Below are positions 12,251 to 19,935 of a stretch of DNA of 64,000 nt, piece by piece (position 1 is the stretch's first letter; every line of letters starts with the position of its first letter). The stretch is from Catenuloplanes indicus. Lineage in GTDB: Bacteria; Actinomycetota; Actinomycetes; Mycobacteriales; Micromonosporaceae. The stretch lies in assembly GCF_030813715.1 (NCBI RefSeq), contig NZ_JAUSUZ010000001.1, forward strand, positions 2,790,001-2,854,000, given 5' to 3'. The notes under the pieces are model-generated. The model was not told where the DNA came from. It saw only the letters and a program-made list of their open reading frames with translations, and did not search any database. A program made the translations under genes and the position numbers.

Positions 12251-12291
12251 CGAAAGAGGGCCCGGGTCTGTTCGGCTCGGGCCCTCTTTCG
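12251..12291 (+). terminator. Terminator of the moxR operon
   Basis: Perfect 14-bp arms (12251-12264, 12278-12291) containing CTCTTTCG on the 3' side give a strong intrinsic-type hairpin 7 nt after the stop. Confidence 0.8.
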
Positions 12292-13278
12292 TATCCGGAA
12301 CTTCAGCCGCCCGTCAGCCGCGATACGCCCCCGTCCGCCACGATGATCCCGACGCCCGGCGCTGGAACCACGAAAATTCCACAGAGGGTACGACAAGGGC
12401 TCCTTGGCCACACCCGCACTCGCGACGCGGCCACCACGCGGCACCATTTCGAGCCGCCCGGTGACGGGCGTCCGCTGCGCAAGCGGGCCGCCGCCTGCGA
12501 AGCCGGCCGCCGGTCCTGCTTGGTCGGCCCGCATGGGCGCCTGGGTCAGGTGGGCCGCCGGTCTCGCTGGCTGACCTGCGCGGTGGCTCAGCCTGCCAGA
12601 CCGCCGGTTTCACCGGCTGGCCGGCCACACGCTCTGCCCGGTCGGCCGCCGGCCGCGCTCATCGACCTGCCCGGTCGGCCGCCGGCCGCACCATCATCGG
12701 CCGGCCCGCACGGCCATCAACCTGATTGGCCGCCGGTTTGCGGCGCGAGCCAACGATTGTCAGGCTATACGGCAGCATTTCCGATATCGGACGCTGGAGA
12801 CCGAACACCGGGAGCCTGAGCCCCAGGACCGAAACACCAGGACGCGGAGCACCAGGACGCGGAGCACCAGGACGCGGAGCACCAGGCCCCGAAGCACATA
12901 GCCCAGGAGCGCCAGGACCGAAGCACCAGGACCGAAGCACCAGCGGAGCGCCAAGCCCCCGGACACCGAGGCGGCGAACGCCAAGCCCCGGAAACCAACG
13001 CGGAGAGCGCCGGGCTCCGGACGCTGGGGCACCGGATATGTCGCGATAGACCAGACGCTTTTATGCCGAAATTTCGGGCGGAACGGCCAAGCAACGCATG
13101 CAGGCCGAGCAGGAACAAGGTGCCGCGATCAGCGTGGTTGCAGCGGTTCGGGCGATGCACGCAGCACGACGCCGACACGCGAACATGCCACGATGAACGC
13201 GGGCGTGCCGATGCCGAGCGGCCCGCTCACGCCGGCAGACCGCCGGATCCACCCACGCGGAAGCGCCCGGACAGGCGT
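12292..13278. other. Gene-free, repeat-bearing 1-kb spacer
   Basis: No reading frame here shows actinobacterial codon bias, a start with a ribosome site, or recognisable domains; the open frames are compositionally biased. Contents that can be seen are a 22-bp direct repeat, TGCCCGGTCGGCCGCC followed by GGCCGC, at 12635-12656 and 12668-12689, the minisatellite at 12823-12950, and several AT-richer islands (12760-12790, 13040-13080). I found no tRNA cloverleaf. Confidence 0.55.
12823..12950. repeat. 15-bp minisatellite (ACCAGGACGCGGAGC units)
   Basis: Three exact copies of a 15-mer lie at 12836-12850, 12851-12865 and 12866-12880. They are flanked by diverged 14- to 15-bp variants ending in CCGAAGC. 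Translated either way the array gives Gly/Ala/Pro repeats, but neither frame has a convincing start, so I treat it as non-coding. Confidence 0.75.
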
Positions 13279-13302
13279 CCGGGCCGGTTCGCACCGGCCC
13301 GG
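13279..13302 (-). terminator. Terminator after the DUF3040 gene
   Basis: Perfect 10-bp arms (13279-13288, 13293-13302) with a tetraloop lie 35 nt beyond the stop of the minus-strand DUF3040 gene. Confidence 0.6.
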
Positions 13303-13336
13303 TCTTCGGTCGCCTGTGGGCGTCGTCGGGTGTCGG

Positions 13337-13720
13337 TCAGCGATGCCCCTCGGGGCGCTGACGCCAGCGCTCCTCCAGCCGGTCGATGAACGACAGGCGT
13401 CGTTGTCTGGTGCGCCGGCTGGCGGTGCCGCCGACGACGTGCAGATCGGGCGATTGCGACTTACGGTACGACGTCATGGCGAACGCCGCGGCACCGAGCA
13501 TGACCACAAAACCGGCCACGCCGAGCAGCGGAACTTTGCTCACCGCACCATAGACAAGCAAAGCGAGCCCGGCGATGATCGCGACAGCGGCGACGATCAG
13601 ACGACGTCGCGCCTGAAAGCGCGGATCGCTGGCGCGCACCGCCGAGGCGAATTTCGGGTCCTCGGCCAGCGACCGCTCGATCTGATCGAACAGCCGCTGC
13701 TCGTGCTCCGAGAGCGGCAC
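13337..13720 (-). CDS. DUF3040 small membrane protein
   Basis: A 127-residue protein starting MPLSEHEQRLFDQIERSL, the diagnostic N-terminus of the actinobacterial DUF3040 family, followed by two TM helices (about residues 41-60 and 65-86) and a basic C-terminal tail. Function is unknown. In many actinobacteria a DUF3040 gene lies between dinB and the mraZ cell-division cluster; here dinB is immediately upstream on the same strand, but no mraZ lies within the window. A TAGACT -10-like hexamer and a small GCAGCCC/GGGCTGC leader hairpin lie in the 118-bp gap after dinB, so it may have its own promoter. Confidence 0.88.
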   Translation of the reverse strand: MPLSEHEQRLFDQIERSLAEDPKFASAVRASDPRFQARRRLIVAAVAIIAGLALLVYGAVSKVPLLGVAGFVVMLGAAAFAMTSYRKSQSPDLHVVGGTASRRTRQRRLSFIDRLEERWRQRPEGHR

Positions 13721-13838
13721 GGCACTCCTCCCCGGTCAGCTGTGCCGGCCCGGGGTGGGCCGACAGACCGTGGCAGCCCGGCAGGGCTGCTTACCCGCCA
13801 GTCTACGAGGGGTGTCGCGATGCGGAAAGCGGGACGAC

Positions 13839-15098
13839 TCACGGTCGGGAGGGATTTTCCGGCCGTCGCTGATCCGGGCCGCCGAGAAGACTGGCCGGGC
13901 GGATCACCGCGCCGCCGAACCGGGCCGCGACCGCATCGATCGCGGTCTCGGCCTCTCGCCACCCGTGCTCGGGTGCACCCAGCTCCGGCTGCCGGGCCGC
14001 GGACGCGCCGTCGACCAGGCCTTCGACGCGCACGCCGATCAGCCGGAGCGGCCCGGTATGCGGCATAGCAGCGTAAAGCGCCCATGCGGTATCGAAGATT
14101 TCCCGGGCGACGTCCGTCGGTGAGGTGATCGTCCGGGAGCGGCTGAGCGTCTGGAAGTCGGCGCGGCGGATCTTGATGGAGACGGTCCGGCCCGCGTGCC
14201 CGGCCGCGCGCAGCCGCGACGCGACCTTGCCGGAGAGTTCCAGCAGCGTCCGCCGGATCCCGTCCGGGTCGACGAGATCAGTGTCGAACGTCACCTCGGC
14301 CCCGATCGACTTGTCCACGTGTTCGGGCTGCACGCCGCGCGGGTCCCGCCCCCAGGACAGCTCGTGCAGGTGGGCGGCGGCGGCCTCACCGACCCCGGAG
14401 CGGAGCAGCGAGACCGGCGCATGTGCGAGATCCCCGACCGTACGCAGGCCGAGTCTTTGCAGTGTCTCCGCGGACCGCTCCCCCACGCCCCAGAGCGCGG
14501 CGACGGGCAGCGGGTGCAGGAACTCCAGCACCAGCGCGGACGGGATGACCATCAGACCGTCCGGCTTGCCCCGGGTGGAGCCGAGCTTGGCCAGGAACTT
14601 CGTCGGCGCGACGCCGACCGTGCAGGTCAGCCCGAGCTCACCGGCGACCCGGGCGCGGATCTTCGCGGCGATCTCCGCCGGGCGGCCGAGCAGCCGCCGG
14701 GCGCCGCCGACGTCGAGGAACGCCTCGTCCAGCGACAGCGGCTCGACCAGCGGCGTCGTGTCGCGCAGGATCTGCATGACGGCGCGGGAGGCGGCGGTAT
14801 ATGCCTCGAAGTCGGGTGACAGGAACACCGCATGCGGGCAGAGCGCACGCGCGCGGGCCATCGGCATCGCGCTGCGCACGCCGAACTCGCGGGCCTCGTA
14901 GCTGGCGGAGCTGACCACGCCGCGGTTGCCGAGGCCGCCGACGATCACCGGCTGGCCGCGCAGCGCGGGACGCCGGCGGATCTCCACGGACGGGTAGAAC
15001 GCGTCCATGTCGACGTGCAGGATCGGGCAGCCGGTGTCGTCCGCGTCCGCACCGAAACGCGGGTCCCGCTCCCGGCCCACGGCCTGACTTCGCCCCAT
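13839..15098 (-). CDS. dinB: DNA polymerase IV (Y-family)
   Basis: A 419-residue translesion polymerase. Catalytic carboxylates are present in HVDMDAFYPSVE near the N-terminus and LSLDEAFLD in the palm; the HhH thumb (WGVGERSAETLQRLG) and little-finger domains follow. It copies past DNA lesions and is distinct from the ImuB protein encoded at 33937, which lacks these residues. I use the ATG at 15098. A GTG three codons upstream (15107) has a better-spaced GGGGA site and may be the true start. The promoter region is shared with the divergent tetR gene. I do not see a LexA box here. Confidence 0.94.
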   Translation of the reverse strand: MGRSQAVGRERDPRFGADADDTGCPILHVDMDAFYPSVEIRRRPALRGQPVIVGGLGNRGVVSSASYEAREFGVRSAMPMARARALCPHAVFLSPDFEAYTAASRAVMQILRDTTPLVEPLSLDEAFLDVGGARRLLGRPAEIAAKIRARVAGELGLTCTVGVAPTKFLAKLGSTRGKPDGLMVIPSALVLEFLHPLPVAALWGVGERSAETLQRLGLRTVGDLAHAPVSLLRSGVGEAAAAHLHELSWGRDPRGVQPEHVDKSIGAEVTFDTDLVDPDGIRRTLLELSGKVASRLRAAGHAGRTVSIKIRRADFQTLSRSRTITSPTDVAREIFDTAWALYAAMPHTGPLRLIGVRVEGLVDGASAARQPELGAPEHGWREAETAIDAVAARFGGAVIRPASLLGGPDQRRPENPSRP

Positions 15099-15145
15099 GG
15101 GCGACACGCTATCCCCACCCCCTGACATTCTGCGGCACCGCGGAA

Positions 15146-15192
15146 CGGAGCATGTGCTCCGGTTCACTCAAAAATGCGGAGCGCTTGCTCCG
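15146..15192. promoter_or_regulatory. Twin operators for the TetR regulator
   Basis: Two copies of a CGGAGCNNNNGCTCCG palindrome lie at 15146-15161 and 15177-15192, with centres 31 bp apart, about three helical turns. The predicted start point at the GTG (15214) places them near -60 and -29, so bound repressor would block the tetR/MFS promoter and possibly dinB as well. Confidence 0.75.
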
Positions 15193-15213
15193 GTAGGCGG
15201 CTACCGTTCTCGC

Positions 15214-15873
15214 GTGACCGTCCCGACCACCCGGCCGCTGCGCCGGGACGCCGTGCGCAACCGCGAGCAGATCCTGTCCGCGGCCTCCGCGGCGTTCGCC
15301 GAGCGTGGTGCCAACGTCGACGTGCGGGAGATCGCCCGCGCCGCCGGCGTCGGCATGGGCACGCTCTACCGGCACTTCGCCACGAAGGACCAGCTGCTCG
15401 GTGCCGTGATCAAGGCCGACTTCGACGCCTGGATGGACGAGGCGCTACAGGCCGCGCGGGCGAGCGAGCCCTGGGCCGGGCTGGCCGCGTTCCTGGAGGA
15501 CGCGCTGGCCCGGCAGAACGCGGACCGCGCGCTGATGGACGGCGTGTTCCGCGTGCTGGCCACCACGTCGTTGCTGGACGACTGCCGGTCCCGGATGAGC
15601 GAGGTGATCAACCTGCTGCTCGACCGCGCGCACGCGGCCGGGGAGCTGCGGCCGGACGTGGGCGAGGCGGACATCGCGCTCACCATGATGGCGATCGGCA
15701 AGATCATCGAACTCACCGAGGCCGGCCGCCCGGGCCTGTGGCGGCGCCAGCTGCGGATCACGCTGGACGGCCTGCGCGCCGCCGGTCACACCCCGATCAC
15801 CGAACCCCCGATCACCATCGCCGACCTCGACGCCGCGGTCTGCCACTCGATTCCGCCCCTGGAGAATTCATGA
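15214..15873 (+). CDS. TetR-family transcriptional regulator
   Basis: A 219-residue regulator. The GTG at 15214 is chosen over the upstream ATG at 15097 because TACCGT lies 6 nt before it, as in leaderless actinobacterial genes, and because the longer frame would run through both operators. The N-terminal HTH reads NREQILSAASAAFAERGANVDVREIARAAG, given here in two parts, then GMGTLYRHFATKDQLL. The C-terminal ligand domain is helical (SBP-type TetR_C_33-like). Its stop overlaps the ATG of the downstream exporter, so it most likely represses its own operon until a drug-like ligand binds. Confidence 0.9.
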   Translation: MTVPTTRPLRRDAVRNREQILSAASAAFAERGANVDVREIARAAGVGMGTLYRHFATKDQLLGAVIKADFDAWMDEALQAARASEPWAGLAAFLEDALARQNADRALMDGVFRVLATTSLLDDCRSRMSEVINLLLDRAHAAGELRPDVGEADIALTMMAIGKIIELTEAGRPGLWRRQLRITLDGLRAAGHTPITEPPITIADLDAAVCHSIPPLENS

Positions 15874-17477
15874 CCACCGCCCCACCGGGGCCGGTCGCCA
15901 AGACCGGCGACGTGCCCGCCCCGCGCATGACGAAGCGCCAGATCAACGAGGCCCTCACCGGCCTGATGATGGGCATCTTCGTCTCGATCCTCGCCTCGAC
16001 GGTGGTGGCCAACGCGCTGCCGCGGGTCATCTCCGACCTCGGCGGCGGTCAGTCCGTCTACACCTGGGTGGTCACCGCGGAGCTGCTCGCGATGACCGCG
16101 ACCGTCCCGCTCTGGGGCAAGCTCGCCGACCTCTACAACCAGAAACTGCTGATCCAGGCGAGCCTGGGCCTGTTCGTGGCCGGCTCGCTGCTGGCCGGCT
16201 TCGCACCGAACCCCGAGGTGCTGATCGCCAGCCGGGTCGTGCAGGGCATCGGCGCCGGTGGCCTGACCGCGCTGGTCCAGGTCGTGATGGCCGCGATCAT
16301 CCCGCCGCGTGAGCTGGGCCGCTACTCCGGCATCTTCGGCGCGGTCTTCGCCACCGGCACGGTCGCCGGTCCACTGATCGGCGGCCTGCTGGTCGACACG
16401 GACTGGCTGGGCTGGCGCTGGACGTTCTACTTCGGCGTGCCGTTCGCGCTGCTGGCGATCTTCCTGCTGCAGAAGACGCTGCGGCTGCCCACGATCGGCC
16501 GCCAGGTCAAGGTCGACTACCTCGGCGCATTCCTGATCATGGCGGGCGTCTCCACGCTGCTCATCTGGGTCACGCTGGCCGGTAACAACTTCGAGTGGCT
16601 GTCCGCGTGGACCGCGGGCCTGGTCACCGGCGGCCTGGCGCTGATCGCGCTGGCGCTGGTGGTGGAGGCCAGGGTCGCCGAACCGATCATCCCGCTGGGC
16701 ATCTTCCGGTCCCGCACGGTCAGCCTGGCCACGCTCGGCAGCCTGCTGGTCGGCGTCGCGATGTTCGGCAGCACGGTCTTCCTGTCGCAGTACTTCCAGC
16801 TCTCGCTCGGCAAGTCGCCGACCGAGGCCGGCCTGCTCAGTCTGCCGATGATCTTCGGGCTGATGATCTCGTCCACGATCGCGGGCGCGATGATCACGAA
16901 GACCGGCAAGTGGAAGATGTACCTGGTCGCCGGCGCCATCATCATGATCGCCGGCCTCGGGCTGCTCAGCACGATCGGCGCGGACACCAGCCTGTGGGTG
17001 CTCGGCGCGGAGATGGCCGTGCTCGGCATCGGCGTCGGCCTGCTCATGCAGAACCTGGTGCTCGCCGCGCAGAACGACGTGCCCGCGCACGAGCTCGGCG
17101 CCGCGACGTCGGTGATCTCGTTCTTCCGCAGCCTCGGCGGCTCGGTCGGCGTCAGCGTGCTCGGCGCGATCCTGGCGAACCGGGTGACCGCGAACATGGA
17201 GGACGCGCTCGGCCCGGCCGCGGCGGCCGCGCCCGGCGGTGGCGGGCACAGCGCGGTGCCGGACCTCTCCACGCTCCCGCCGCAGCTGGTGACGGTCATC
17301 CAGAACGCGTACGGCGACGCGATCGGCGACCTGTTCCTGGTCGCGGTCCCGTTCGCGGTGCTGACGCTGCTCACGGTGATCTTCATCAAGGAGGTGCCGC
17401 TGAAGACGACGAGCGGCCTGGACCGCCTGGCCGAGGAGGGCAACACCACGCCCGCCCCGCCGTCGATGACGCACTGA
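15870..17477 (+). CDS. DHA2-family (EmrB/QacA) 14-TM drug:H+ antiporter
   Basis: A 535-residue multidrug exporter. The ATG at 15870 overlaps the tetR stop and has GGAG at 15861-15864. Motif A (GKLADLYNQK) follows TM2, and the motif C-type antiporter signature is in TM5 (GTVAGPLIGGLLVD). Fourteen hydrophobic segments are predicted, with a glycine/alanine-rich external loop before the last TM. DHA2 proteins expel cationic or amphipathic compounds using the proton gradient. Pairing with a TetR regulator and twin operators indicates inducible resistance; the compound is unknown. A bidirectional terminator follows. Confidence 0.92.
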   Translation: MTTAPPGPVAKTGDVPAPRMTKRQINEALTGLMMGIFVSILASTVVANALPRVISDLGGGQSVYTWVVTAELLAMTATVPLWGKLADLYNQKLLIQASLGLFVAGSLLAGFAPNPEVLIASRVVQGIGAGGLTALVQVVMAAIIPPRELGRYSGIFGAVFATGTVAGPLIGGLLVDTDWLGWRWTFYFGVPFALLAIFLLQKTLRLPTIGRQVKVDYLGAFLIMAGVSTLLIWVTLAGNNFEWLSAWTAGLVTGGLALIALALVVEARVAEPIIPLGIFRSRTVSLATLGSLLVGVAMFGSTVFLSQYFQLSLGKSPTEAGLLSLPMIFGLMISSTIAGAMITKTGKWKMYLVAGAIIMIAGLGLLSTIGADTSLWVLGAEMAVLGIGVGLLMQNLVLAAQNDVPAHELGAATSVISFFRSLGGSVGVSVLGAILANRVTANMEDALGPAAAAAPGGGGHSAVPDLSTLPPQLVTVIQNAYGDAIGDLFLVAVPFAVLTLLTVIFIKEVPLKTTSGLDRLAEEGNTTPAPPSMTH

Positions 17478-17489
17478 CGTCTCTCACCG

Positions 17490-17514
17490 GGGGCCGGGCG
17501 ATTCGCCCGGCCCC
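17490..17514. terminator. Bidirectional terminator between convergent genes
   Basis: GGGGCCGGGCG and CGCCCGGCCCC pair perfectly around an ATT loop, between the MFS stop (17477) and the stop of the minus-strand phosphodiesterase gene. Confidence 0.75.
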
Positions 17515-18677
17515 TACTTCTTCGTGATCACGAAGAGCGGGACGGACATCTCCGCCGCGGTGTTCGCGCCGTGGAACGCGATCAGGTCCGCGATCACGCG
17601 CGGCTCATGCGCGGTGGCCAGCACCACGGCGACGTCCCGCATCGTCACCACCACGTCGCCGACCCGGGCCAGGTGCGGCTCGGTCACCGGGCCGAACCAC
17701 CCGTCCGCGACCGCCTCGGCCCGGGACACCACGTCCGCGTCCGAGCCGAGCACCGCGCGCCAGGCCGCGATCACGTCGGCCGCCGCGCCCGGCTCCACGT
17801 GCAGGTAGCGGACGCGGGGCTCACCGGCCACGTATCGCACACCGGCGGACAGGCGCGGGTCGGCGTCCAGGTCGTACCGGCGGTCCGGCGGCACGTCGAT
17901 CTGGCCGTGGTCCGCGGTGACCAGCAGCGCCGCGTCGTCCGGCAGGCCGTCGGCCAGGCGGGTGATCAGCGCGTCCACGTCCACGGCCGCGGCGGCCCAC
18001 TCCGGTGACGTCAGCCCGTGCCGGTGACCGGCCTTGTCCAGGTCCGCGAAGTAGCCGGAGACCAGCACCGGCGGCTCGTCGCCGGAGAGCGCGCCGAGGA
18101 TCTCGGTGACCAGCTCGTCCACCTCAGCCGCGCCGCGGAACACGCCACCCCGGTTCGCGGCCGTGGTCAGGCCCGAGCCCCGGAACTCCGGCCGGGTCAC
18201 CGACGTCACCCGCACCCCGGCCGCGGCCGCGCGCTCCAGCTGCGTCGGCACCGGCGCGAACGTCGCCGGGTCCGGGTCGTCCTCCCAGCGCAGCACCTGC
18301 AACACCCGATCGGTCCCGGGTACGTGCAGCGAGATGCCGAGCACGCCGTGCTCCCCGGGCGGCGTGCCGGTGCCGAGCGTGACCAGGCTGGCCGGGGTCG
18401 TCGACGGGAAACCCGAGGTCAGCTGGGTGTGCCGGCCGAGACGCCCGGTGCTCAGGTCCGCGATCGTGCCGCCGATCGCGGACGCGGCCGGGAGCTGGAA
18501 CGTGCCGAAGCCGTCGACCAGAAGCACGGCGACCCGGCGTACCCCCGGAAGCTGGTCCTGGAGAGCGAGCCGGTCCGGCGTGCCCGGCACGCCCAGCACC
18601 GCGAGCGCGGACGGCAGCACGTCCGCGAGGCTGGCCCGGCCGTAGGCGGGCCGGACCACGCCGAGCGGGCCGGTCAT
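17514..18677 (-). CDS. Alkaline phosphatase superfamily nucleotide pyrophosphatase/phosphodiesterase-like protein
   Basis: A 387-residue protein of the type I phosphodiesterase/nucleotide pyrophosphatase group. Metal-site and nucleophile motifs are visible in order: VLLVDGFG, SGFPSTTPASL (probable Thr nucleophile), GYFADLDKAGHRHG and LLVTADHGQIDV. There is no signal peptide, so it is probably cytoplasmic. Its start overlaps the end of the upstream methyltransferase gene by 4 nt, so the two form an operon. The substrate is unknown; phosphonate or nucleotide diesters are possible from the family. Confidence 0.85.
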   Translation of the reverse strand: MTGPLGVVRPAYGRASLADVLPSALAVLGVPGTPDRLALQDQLPGVRRVAVLLVDGFGTFQLPAASAIGGTIADLSTGRLGRHTQLTSGFPSTTPASLVTLGTGTPPGEHGVLGISLHVPGTDRVLQVLRWEDDPDPATFAPVPTQLERAAAAGVRVTSVTRPEFRGSGLTTAANRGGVFRGAAEVDELVTEILGALSGDEPPVLVSGYFADLDKAGHRHGLTSPEWAAAAVDVDALITRLADGLPDDAALLVTADHGQIDVPPDRRYDLDADPRLSAGVRYVAGEPRVRYLHVEPGAAADVIAAWRAVLGSDADVVSRAEAVADGWFGPVTEPHLARVGDVVVTMRDVAVVLATAHEPRVIADLIAFHGANTAAEMSVPLFVITKK

Positions 18678-19399
18678 TTCCGCGCGAAGAGGTGCAGCTG
18701 GGCCGCGAGATCCCGGTACGGCGCGTGCGCGGCCGCGGCCAGCTCCAGGTCGAGCAGCGCCTGCGGGTCCGCCTCCGCGACCGCGGCCGGCAGCAGGTCG
18801 GCGAAGACCCGTACCCCGTGGATCTGCTCGACCGTCAGCCCCGCGGCCTCCAGCAGCGCGGTCGCGCTCGCCGCGTCGTACCGCCGGCGCAGTTGGTCCT
18901 TGGGGCCGGCGCAGCCGGAAGGGTCGGCCAGCACGCGAGCCGCCGCGTCCAGATGACCGTTGATCGCACGCGCCAGCACGGCCGCGGCCCGGCCCGCGAC
19001 CAGCAGACTCACCGCGCCACCCGGCCGCAGCGCCGCCGCGACCGCGGCCACCACGTCGGCCGGCTGGTCGACGACCTCCAGCACCGCGTGACAGAGCACC
19101 AGGTCGGCGGACTCGTCGGCGATCAGCGACGCCAGCGCGTCACCGTCGCCCTGCACCGCGCGCACCCGGTCGGCCACGCCCGCGTCGGTGGCCCGGCGGA
19201 CCAGCGTGGCCAGCGCATCCGGGCTCGCGTCCACCACGGTCACCCGGTGGCCCAGCTCGGCCAGCGGCACCGCGAACCCGCCGGTGCCACCGCCCACGTC
19301 CAGCACGGTCAGCTCGCGGCCGTCGGCCCGGCCCAGCTCACGGCGCAGCGCCTCCCAGACGGCGGCGGTGCGAGGTGTGATCGTCGGTGTGCGCTCCAC
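18674..19399 (-). CDS. Class I SAM-dependent methyltransferase
   Basis: A 241-residue methyltransferase. I start at the GTG at 19399, giving VERTPTITPRTAAVWEALRR, because TAGGCT lies exactly 7 nt upstream (19412-19407), the leaderless pattern; longer versions would run into the divergent VOC gene. The SAM-binding motif I is VLDVGGGTGGFAVPLA, followed by the acidic VVDASPDAL and the LVLCHAVLEVVDQP motif. The fold resembles UbiE/CmoA-like small-molecule or RNA methyltransferases, but no specific substrate can be named. The downstream phosphodiesterase gene is coupled to it. Confidence 0.82.
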   Translation of the reverse strand: MERTPTITPRTAAVWEALRRELGRADGRELTVLDVGGGTGGFAVPLAELGHRVTVVDASPDALATLVRRATDAGVADRVRAVQGDGDALASLIADESADLVLCHAVLEVVDQPADVVAAVAAALRPGGAVSLLVAGRAAAVLARAINGHLDAAARVLADPSGCAGPKDQLRRRYDAASATALLEAAGLTVEQIHGVRVFADLLPAAVAEADPQALLDLELAAAAHAPYRDLAAQLHLFARK

Positions 19400-19433
19400 C
19401 TCACCGAGCCTAGGGCACGAATACTGTGGCCCG

Positions 19434-19847
19434 ATGACCGACCGACAGCCCGTGCGCCAGCTCCGTCTCGTCGTCACCGCATCCGACTACCAGGCGGCGC
19501 TCCGCTTCTACCGGGACACGCTGGGCCTGCCCGAACAGGCCGCGTTCTCCTCCCCCGACGGCCACGTGACCATCCTGGACGCGGGCCGCGCCACACTGGA
19601 GATCATCGATCCGGGCCACGCGGCGTACATCGACGAGGTCGAGGTCGGCCGGCGGGTGGCCGGCCACATCCGGGTCGCCTTCGAGGTAACCGACACCACC
19701 ACCACGACCACCACGCTGACCGACGCCGGCGCCGAGCTGATCGCACCACCCACGATCACCCCGTGGAATTCCCTGAACGCCCGTCTCTCCGGCCCCGCCG
19801 GCCTCCAGCTGACGCTGTTCGAGGAACTGTCCGAACCCGAAGAGTGA
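19434..19847 (+). CDS. VOC (glyoxalase/bleomycin resistance fold) family protein
   Basis: A 137-residue protein with the paired beta-alpha-beta-beta-beta modules of the vicinal oxygen chelate family: QLRLVVTASDYQAALRFYRD at the N-terminus, the VTILDAGRATLEI strand and a C-terminal GPAGLQLTLFEEL. TACTGT lies 6 nt before the ATG, indicating a leaderless transcript, and the -10 of the divergent methyltransferase gene is only about 10 bp away. Members bind metals and act as lyases, dioxygenases or antibiotic-binding proteins; this one cannot be assigned. A run of seven Thr codons (about residue 85) is a local oddity. Confidence 0.8.
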   Translation: MTDRQPVRQLRLVVTASDYQAALRFYRDTLGLPEQAAFSSPDGHVTILDAGRATLEIIDPGHAAYIDEVEVGRRVAGHIRVAFEVTDTTTTTTTLTDAGAELIAPPTITPWNSLNARLSGPAGLQLTLFEELSEPEE

Positions 19848-19902
19848 TCGTCCCGGCGGCAGGCGGTGCGGCCGGCGACGACGTCCTGGCTAGGCTGGCC
19901 CG

Positions 19903-19935
19903 GTGTCGCTGAAGAACCGTCCGGAGCTGCCGTGA
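19903..19935 (+). CDS. Ten-codon leaderless upstream ORF coupled to the FUSC gene
   Basis: GTG at 19903 follows TAGGCT (19891-19896) by 6 nt and opens VSLKNRPELP, ending in TGA at 19933-19935. That stop overlaps the GTG start of the FUSC gene (GTGA). The arrangement suggests that ribosomes load on the leaderless peptide and reinitiate on the transporter, helped by GGAG at 19922-19925. No codon bias can be judged at this length. Confidence 0.4.
   Translation: MSLKNRPELP

Noticed and set aside
12343-12819. 158-codon plus-strand frame in the repeat-bearing spacer
   Set aside because: No ribosome site, low-complexity Pro/Gly/Arg composition, no domain, and it runs across direct repeats.
12836-12880. 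Possible CRISPR-like array
   Set aside because: The units are 15 bp, contiguous and without unique spacers; no cas genes are present. It is a minisatellite.
13193-14068. 291-codon plus-strand frame overlapping DUF3040 and dinB
   Set aside because: Antisense shadow; DUF3040 and DinB on the other strand have clear family signatures.
15097-15213. Longer TetR frame from the ATG at 15097
   Set aside because: It would translate through both operators and overlap dinB. The TACCGT hexamer supports the GTG at 15214.
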